From positions 96,129 to 160,128 of the forward strand of contig NZ_JAMDGZ010000001.1 of NCBI RefSeq assembly GCF_028656935.1: 64,000 nt of DNA. The letters are read 5' to 3'. The stretch comes from Pseudomonas rubra. Lineage in GTDB: Bacteria > Pseudomonadota > Gammaproteobacteria > Pseudomonadales > Pseudomonadaceae. Shown in pieces: positions 59,418-64,000 of the stretch. Position 1 is the stretch's first letter, and each line of letters opens with the position of its first letter. Position numbers and translations under genes: made by a program. The notes beneath the pieces were generated by a model that saw only the letters and a program-made list of their open reading frames with translations, had not been told where the DNA came from and searched no databases.

Positions 59418-59711
59418 ATGAGGTACAGAGGAGAGAAATTCTGGGCATGGGCGGACCCTACTCTTCATCACCGATATCATGATGAAGTGCTCAATGACGG
59501 AACCAAGATTGATGTTCAGGTCCGCCTGTCACGAACCGGCGAGACGCAGCTATTTATCGGTGTTTACGGGGAAAGCGGAACCCTGATTGCAGAAGAGGCC
59601 TACTACACACGCCCACACGAAACCATGAGCCGCGCACTGGTCTGGGGCGTAGGTCGAGCACGTTCGTTTGCTGCTGGATCTATTTCCGTCAAGTCTATCC
59701 AAAATGCGTAA
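59418..59711 (+). CDS. Hypothetical phage protein, 97 residues
   Basis: MRYRGEKFWAWADPTLHHRY and VQVRLSRTGETQLFIGVYGE suggest a small beta-rich protein; the C-terminus reads TMSRALVWGVGRARSFAAGS. GAGCAGGAGG before the ATG is a strong ribosome site. Unrecognised; no membrane segment. Confidence 0.75.
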   Translation: MRYRGEKFWAWADPTLHHRYHDEVLNDGTKIDVQVRLSRTGETQLFIGVYGESGTLIAEEAYYTRPHETMSRALVWGVGRARSFAAGSISVKSIQNA

Positions 59712-59856
59712 CTATTGGAGGCCGGAGCTAATTACTTCGGCCTCCGCGCGGCCGCCTTACACAGGCGTAGTAAGGTAAACAGTTGATCGAAATATTTGAA
59801 CCCTCACATCAGCTTTGCTGCCAACCCTGTATCAGCACCCTTTGGGAGTAGCAGCT

Positions 59857-60090
59857 ATGTCAGATCCAATCAGCTATTTCTGGATGTTCGTTGCGGCGGT
59901 CATCGTTCTTGTTGATCTCTGGGCCATCATCAGCGTCTTCCGAAGCGAAAAGTCCGATGGCGTCAAGGTTATGTGGTTCCTAGGCATTGTGATCTTCCCC
60001 GTTCTGGGCCTGATCATTTGGGGCCTGTTCGGTCCTCGCGGCGTCAAGCCTGGGTCAGGGCCTACATCGCCGGAGCACAGCAAGGGGTAG
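59857..60090 (+). CDS. Small two-helix membrane protein, PLDc_N-like
   Basis: A 77-residue protein: YFWMFVAAVIVLVDLWAIIS then FRSEKSDGVKVMWFLGIVIF and PVLGLIIWGLFGPRG. Two transmembrane helices separated by a SEKS-D-KVMW loop match the phospholipase D N-terminal (PLDc_N) pattern, here without a catalytic domain. GGGAGTAG precedes MSDPIS. It converges with a lipoprotein gene, the ends overlapping by 29 bases. Confidence 0.78.
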   Translation: MSDPISYFWMFVAAVIVLVDLWAIISVFRSEKSDGVKVMWFLGIVIFPVLGLIIWGLFGPRGVKPGSGPTSPEHSKG

Positions 60091-60427
60091 AGTGCAAATG
60101 TGCTCTTTGATCATTCGCCTTGGTAAGGGTGTCTTGTTCGTGCGGGGAGAGCTGGCGCTCGTTGCCGGCCTGGTGGTTTCCACCCGAGATTTCTTGCGCT
60201 GGGTTACAGCCTTTGCCGCAGTCCTGGGACCATGACGCCGACCCTGAGCAGTTGGTGAAATAGCGATCCCGCCCGCCATCAAGGAAGCGGTAGACGGTGC
60301 AGCCGTCGACGGTGAAAAGCTTGTCGACCTTGTATGTACCGGCGACGACTGTGGCGGCAGGCTTATCAGGCTCCCGGCAGCCGGCCAGGGTGGCCAGCAG
60401 CAGGAGGCAGAGGGCGAGGCGGGTCAC
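60062..60427 (-). CDS. Putative lipoprotein, 121 residues
   Basis: Signal peptide MTRLALCLLLLATLAGCREP with lipobox LAGC. The mature part AGTYKVDKLFTVDGCTVYRF and GGRDRYFTNCSGSASWSQDC resembles small DUF4884-like phage lipoproteins. The start is a GTG overlapping the stop of the upstream gene (GTGA), implying coupling. The C-terminal polar tail overlaps the convergent membrane protein gene and may be longer than in relatives. Confidence 0.75.
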   Translation of the reverse strand: MTRLALCLLLLATLAGCREPDKPAATVVAGTYKVDKLFTVDGCTVYRFLDGGRDRYFTNCSGSASWSQDCGKGCNPAQEISGGNHQAGNERQLSPHEQDTLTKANDQRAHLHSTPCCAPAM

Positions 60428-61167
60428 AGCAGCACCCCGCTGGCCTTGGCCAAGCTCACGTCTTCTTCGGTGATGAGGTGCACAGCCATTTTCTCGATGG
60501 TGAAGAAGTTCGGTTGGCAGAACTTTCGGGCCCAGGCCTGCAGGGGCTCAAGGGCCTGCTCAAGAGCCGCTTTCCCCTCGTCGTCAATGTCGGGATAGTT
60601 GTCGACCCATTCGCCCGCATCGCTCCCAGCGGCAGCTTCGAACATGTGGTCGAGCAACTCCTCTGCGTCTGGGAGGAACCCAGCCGGGTCAGCCTTGCAG
60701 ACGATTCCTGTATGCACGGTGTCGCCGACCTTGAGACCTCTGCCCAGGCCCGGGCCGAAGCTGGTGCCTTCCGCCGAGCTGCCGAAGTTGTCACGGAGTA
60801 GCACCGCAAGGCTCGGGTAGTCCCACGATCCGTCATCACCATTAACCGACCAGGCCTCTTCAGCCTTGCGGCGTGCCCAGCTGACGCACGGGCCGTCCTC
60901 CGTGTCGAAGATCCCGAGCAGGAACCATTCAGGCCCAGGGCTTTCCGGCTCCCAGCCGAGGCAATGACATGCGCCATCGTCGTAGGGGTGGTGATCAACG
61001 ATGTCTGCTTCCATGTGCCACTGCTTAAGCTCCAGGCCCTGCTGTACCAGCCAGGCGCTGAATGCGGCCAGATCCTCGTCGAAGTCCGGTTCGTCGGGGT
61101 GGCTCCACCAGCCGTCTTCATCGCGCTCGACGGCCACACGTTGGATCAGCTTCATTTCTTCAGACAT
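60424..61167 (-). CDS. Hypothetical acidic phage protein, 247 residues
   Basis: Soluble and acidic: MSEEMKLIQRVAVERDEDGW, WWSHPDEPDFDEDLAAFSAW, then GPEWFLLGIFDTEDGPCVSW and GLGRGLKVGDTVHTG. Resembles early-region phage proteins of unknown function. The start is chosen after the shared hairpin leader and AAGGACG. It is followed by the lipoprotein gene with a GTGA overlap. Confidence 0.75.
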   Translation of the reverse strand: MSEEMKLIQRVAVERDEDGWWSHPDEPDFDEDLAAFSAWLVQQGLELKQWHMEADIVDHHPYDDGACHCLGWEPESPGPEWFLLGIFDTEDGPCVSWARRKAEEAWSVNGDDGSWDYPSLAVLLRDNFGSSAEGTSFGPGLGRGLKVGDTVHTGIVCKADPAGFLPDAEELLDHMFEAAAGSDAGEWVDNYPDIDDEGKAALEQALEPLQAWARKFCQPNFFTIEKMAVHLITEEDVSLAKASGVLL

Positions 61168-61249
61168 GACTTCGTCCTTGCCGCCGTATCGCGGCTGTTC
61201 AATAGAGGGGAGTGGGGTTAAAGCTGGGTGGAGTACAAATGTACTCTTG

Positions 61250-61912
61250 TCACGATTTACGCTTAGTGGCGGCGATGGCCTTGGCATACTCGGGGAAGTC
61301 AGCCAGCATCCTGTCGACGCTGTCACAGTCGCCGCCCAAGGCAGTTATGCGGGCGTGGCCTGCTTGGACTGCCATGCGATATCCGCAAGTCATCGCCCGC
61401 AGTAACTCGCGCAGCTCCTCAGCCTCACCATCACGCGCAGCGAACGCCTTGGCACCCTGGTCAGCCATATCACCGGCGCTGAAGCCGTCGGAGGTTGGTG
61501 GATGGAGATAGAGCGGGCCGCTCCATTCGAACTCGGCGTTAATATCATCCACTTCATACCAGTAGCCGGTATCGCGCTCTGTGGTCGACTGATGGAGATT
61601 TACCATTAAGCAGTTGGCGTCTTCGTCACGCGCCACCTGAACCAAGGCCGCCTCGTTGAATTCGCCGCTGAGATTGAAGCCTCGAATCCAGTAGGCTCCG
61701 GGTGTTTCTGGCTTGTCTTTTGACCAGGCTGCTGCTTCGCCCTGGTGCTGGGCGGCTGGGTAGGCGAATTCGCAGATTACCTCCCAGATTTCGAAGGCCC
61801 CACCGCCGCAGACATGAGCCGCCCTGGCGATTCGCTCAGCCATCTCGTCGGTCAGTTCGCGGGGGAAGCTGACCATCTGTTCGGTGTTGCTGGATCGGTT
61901 TTCTGTGGGCAT
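61250..61912 (-). CDS. Hypothetical phage protein, 220 residues
   Basis: MPTENRSSNTEQMVSFPREL start, then MAERIARAAHVCGGGAFEIW, a WSKDKPETPGAYWIRGFNLS segment typical of phage early proteins, and a helical C-terminus (EELRELLRAMTCGYRMAVQA). No enzymatic motif recognised. GGAGAGCC precedes the start. It is divergent from the 234-residue gene, 57 bp apart. Confidence 0.72.
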   Translation of the reverse strand: MPTENRSSNTEQMVSFPRELTDEMAERIARAAHVCGGGAFEIWEVICEFAYPAAQHQGEAAAWSKDKPETPGAYWIRGFNLSGEFNEAALVQVARDEDANCLMVNLHQSTTERDTGYWYEVDDINAEFEWSGPLYLHPPTSDGFSAGDMADQGAKAFAARDGEAEELRELLRAMTCGYRMAVQAGHARITALGGDCDSVDRMLADFPEYAKAIAATKRKS

Positions 61913-61944
61913 GGGGTGGCTCTCCATGATGCTGGCATAATGCG

Positions 61945-61950
61945 CACTCA
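61945..61950 (+). promoter_or_regulatory. Possible -10 element in the divergent region
   Basis: TGGCATAATGCG contains a near-consensus extended -10 (CATAAT) about 20 bp before the ATG of the 234-residue gene. The -35 is unclear. This supports the downstream ATG as the start, since the earlier one lies at or before the start of such a transcript. Confidence 0.35.
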
Positions 61951-61969
61951 TCTACTGCGGCGGGGCGCC

Positions 61970-62674
61970 ATGAGAAAGGATTGGGTTGTATGGGTTGGTT
62001 GCGTTTCACTCTTCGCTACAGGCGTGATCTGGGGGAGGGTGCCGATAGCGACTGACTTCTTTAAGGTTAAAGACATTCATGACCTGTTCGAAGTTGCTGG
62101 CGCCGGAGCAACAGTGATAGCTGTCTGTTTAGCTGTGGCCGGGCTCAATGCTTGGAGGCTAGAAACTTTGGCTACGTCGGACCATGATCTAGCTAGAAGG
62201 GCGGCCATTGCGTTGCATGGCTATAAGTCTGCGGTTATACGGGGCTGTCAGGTTGCCGAATTTTTGGTAGATCGAATAATTGAGACTGGCAAGTACAAGG
62301 CAGTAGCGAAGTCGCATCAATTTGAGGATATGAAAAAGGAGTTTGAAAGTCTCAATGCAGCAATTACAAGTGCCAAAGCAGTAGCTCTAGAATGTAAAGT
62401 CGTTTGGGGGGAGAGTGTTTGGGCGGAGTTTCAAAGCGTGCTTGTGCCGGGCGGCAAATACCTTGATTGCATAGATGGCTATCTGCGGCTGTCACGAGAT
62501 GGTGTTTCAGATACAGCTAAAGAAGCCATTGCTGAGCAAGTCAGTGACTCACTAAATTATTTGATACCGATTGTTGGCCTCGGAAAGGCAAGCGTGGAGC
62601 AAGCTATGGATGAGGCTCTTTCACCGCTTTATTCTGAAATTCAGAAAAGATTTCTCAGGAGAAATGCTTCGTGA
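61970..62674 (+). CDS. Hypothetical membrane-anchored protein, 234 residues
   Basis: MRKDWVVWVGCVSLFATGVI is a first hydrophobic segment, and FEVAGAGATVIAVCLAVAGL a second; the remainder (from SDHDLARRAAIALHGYKSAV) is helical and cytoplasmic. Its AT-rich codons differ from the flanking phage genes, which suggests a separately acquired cargo (moron-type) gene. I do not recognise the family; membrane-anchored helical proteins of this layout are common on prophages. Confidence 0.7.
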   Translation: MRKDWVVWVGCVSLFATGVIWGRVPIATDFFKVKDIHDLFEVAGAGATVIAVCLAVAGLNAWRLETLATSDHDLARRAAIALHGYKSAVIRGCQVAEFLVDRIIETGKYKAVAKSHQFEDMKKEFESLNAAITSAKAVALECKVVWGESVWAEFQSVLVPGGKYLDCIDGYLRLSRDGVSDTAKEAIAEQVSDSLNYLIPIVGLGKASVEQAMDEALSPLYSEIQKRFLRRNAS

Positions 62675-62678
62675 CGTT

Positions 62679-63044
62679 TTAGAGCCAATCTATCCAGCCA
62701 TGCTTTGGCATTTTTGTTTTTGGGTTGATCACCGGCTTGCCCTCGGCGTCGGTGATTTCGCACTTGGCCCTGATGCGCAGGTCGCGGCACTTGCCGGTCT
62801 TCCTCGCAAGTTCCATGAACTGCTGGGCGTACTGCGGTGCGTCGAACATCTGGCTCAGCTGTTTCACCTTCTCGCCGGCCATGATCTTGGCCGCCTGCTG
62901 CTCAACGGCCTGATTCCACTCAGCCTGGGACAGCTCCAGGGGGGGGCAGCCAGCTTTACCGCTCGGCCTGGTCGTCTTGGTGATCTTCCTGGCCTCAGCC
63001 AGCGCTACGTCGGCCGTCATGCCGAAGACTGCGAATGTGCTCAT
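62679..63044 (-). CDS. Hypothetical phage protein, 121 residues
   Basis: MSTFAVFGMTADVALAEARK at the N-terminus, then LSQAEWNQAVEQQAAKIMAG and a C-terminal FMELARKTGKCRDLRIRAKC. Related small proteins occur in early regions of Pseudomonas prophages; no function known to me. CTGGAGAACACC with a 6-bp hairpin (GCCACC..GGTGGC) precedes the ATG. It converges with the membrane-anchored gene. Confidence 0.72.
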   Translation of the reverse strand: MSTFAVFGMTADVALAEARKITKTTRPSGKAGCPPLELSQAEWNQAVEQQAAKIMAGEKVKQLSQMFDAPQYAQQFMELARKTGKCRDLRIRAKCEITDAEGKPVINPKTKMPKHGWIDWL

Positions 63045-63144
63045 GGTGTTCTCCAGGCAGCCACCAGCCTCGCCGGGGTGGCGTGATTCGTTGAAGTGGG
63101 CTATTCGTTGTTGACCGGCATCGGGCCGGGCCAAGGAGGGGCAG

Positions 63145-63381
63145 GTGGACATTGCGAAACGTAACAAGATCGTTGCCAGGGCATCCGGAATTACACTGGG
63201 CCAGGTTGAGTCCTATTTAACCGAGGTGGTAGTGCGGCCAGATGGTTCATGGCTCGCCTACTTCGGGCAGGAGGTTGAACGCGACTCTGAAGTAGCCGGC
63301 AAGCTCCCTGCGTCGAAAACCGTTGAAATTTCGAAGGAGGCAGTTCGTAGCGGGGGCGGTTTCGATCACGACAACGGCTGA
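63145..63381 (+). CDS. Hypothetical phage protein, 78 residues
   Basis: Starts at a GTG (DIAKRNKIVARASGITLGQV) preceded by the very strong ribosome site AAGGAGGGGC. The rest (VVVRPDGSWLAYFGQEVERD) ends in a polar glycine-rich tail. No family recognised. Confidence 0.6.
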   Translation: MDIAKRNKIVARASGITLGQVESYLTEVVVRPDGSWLAYFGQEVERDSEVAGKLPASKTVEISKEAVRSGGGFDHDNG

Positions 63382-63406
63382 ATTGCTGGCGCGCAGCGCG
63401 TAGGGG

Positions 63407-63829
63407 TCAGGCGGCGCGGACTTTGAAGGTGAGCATCGCCGTGGCGTCTTCGAAGCACTCGTCCAGCTCTTGGTAGGCCCGATACTTGGCCTGGCTGCGA
63501 GTGGCCGCCCAGACGCGCTGTACGTAATGGCGAGCATCGCCCAGCATGTAACGGACGTCATCCCAGTCGTACATGCCGTTGGTGAGAACTTCCCACTCTT
63601 TGAGCGGCAGCTTCTCGGCCATCTCGCCGTACTGCATTTCCCAGGTTGGGTGGTAGTTGCGGATGCGCTTCTTCGGGTCGCTGTCGAGGATGACGCCGAT
63701 GTAGTGGCCGCGGTCGGCGATGATAACGCCAGGCTCGCCGTTGGCGATTACGCGGCGCCCGATCTCGGCCGGCACATCATAGTGGCGGCGAACGTAGTCG
63801 CAGTCGCAGTCGCAGTTGTAGTTGCTCAT
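63407..63829 (-). CDS. Hypothetical phage protein with Cys-Asp-rich N-terminus, 140 residues
   Basis: MSNYNCDCDCDYVRRHYDVP is followed by GRRVIANGEPGVIIADRGHY and IRNYHPTWEMQYGEMAEKLP, then an aromatic helical end. The middle has an SH3-like beta pattern (GVIIADRGHYIGVILDSD). The NCDCDCD run encoded by a short hexamer repeat could bind a metal. GGAGAAAGCC precedes the ATG, downstream of a 5-bp hairpin. Confidence 0.72.
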   Translation of the reverse strand: MSNYNCDCDCDYVRRHYDVPAEIGRRVIANGEPGVIIADRGHYIGVILDSDPKKRIRNYHPTWEMQYGEMAEKLPLKEWEVLTNGMYDWDDVRYMLGDARHYVQRVWAATRSQAKYRAYQELDECFEDATAMLTFKVRAA

Positions 63830-63929
63830 GGCTTTCTCCACGCATGCGCCGCTCCTCAGCGGAGAGGCTAGAGTTTTTGGTGTGACTATCCATTCTTGAC
63901 GGCTAAGAGCCGGACAAAAGGAGTGATTG

Positions 63930-63986
63930 ATGACTACGCAGAAAAATAAGGTCGACGCCTTAGAGCAGCTACTACTCGCGGTGTAG
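63930..63986 (+). CDS. Possible leader or small peptide gene, 18 residues
   Basis: MTTQKNKVDALEQLLLAV with stop, preceded by AAAAGGAGTGATTG, a near-perfect ribosome site. Too short for firm support; may be a real microprotein, or the start of a longer coding region interrupted by a stop. Confidence 0.3.
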   Translation: MTTQKNKVDALEQLLLAV

Positions 63987-64000
63987 TGGTCAACTCATTC

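Larger units (their letters stand above)
57117..64000. mobile_element. Second integrative element (phage-like), left part only
   Basis: Begins at the shared att site with its own integrase and DUF4224 gene, then about ten small phage-type genes of unknown function on both strands. Its right end and any structural genes are beyond the window. Confidence 0.85.

Overview
The window reads as a Pseudomonas chromosome, most like the P. putida/fluorescens group. The gene order icd, cspD, clpS, clpA, infA, bpt, aat, ftsK, lolA, rarA, crcB, serS, cysG, tusDCBE, yccA, tRNA-Ser(UGA) is typical of that genus. Codon use is GC-rich and REP palindromes of the GTGGGAGC..GGCTTGCC type lie between genes.

Bases 1-31,510 are mostly core genome. 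They carry tRNA thiolation (mnmA at the left edge and tusDCBE), the two isocitrate dehydrogenases (monomeric idh divergent from dimeric icd, with a perfect Anr/FNR-type box between), and an N-degron protein degradation cluster (clpS, clpA, bpt, aat). Cell division and envelope genes (ftsK, lolA, rarA), serS, siroheme synthesis, a glutathionyl-hydroquinone reductase, a purine-type permease and a Bax-inhibitor-like protein follow. One accessory gene stands out here: a 1549-residue leucine-rich-repeat protein with a C-terminal NEL-type E3 ubiquitin ligase motif.

Bases 31,511-57,116 are an island in the 3' end of tRNA-Ser(UGA), bounded by a 56-bp exact direct repeat. It begins with a tyrosine integrase and a DUF4224 protein. 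Next come small cargo genes, decayed fragments, a serine recombinase, a 116-bp tandem repeat, and a type I restriction-modification operon (hsdM, a DUF1016 nuclease, hsdS, hsdR) followed by an Mrr-like nuclease. A DUF3987/AlpA replication-type module follows. The right end holds a three-gene operon that I cannot match to a defence system I know: a radical SAM enzyme, a 135-residue protein, and a 1341-residue protein combining a PD-(D/E)xK-like nuclease with a STAND/NACHT-like NTPase. A truncated CD-NTase sensor domain (apparent CBASS remnant) and a tRNA 3'-end-like scar lie at the border of that cassette, so the island was assembled by repeated insertion and recombination.

Bases 57,117-64,000 start a second element integrated in tandem at the same site. 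It has a related integrase and DUF4224 protein and then small phage-like genes, and it runs off the right edge. Several genes of both elements share a short hairpin leader just before the start codon, which suggests common phage ancestry.
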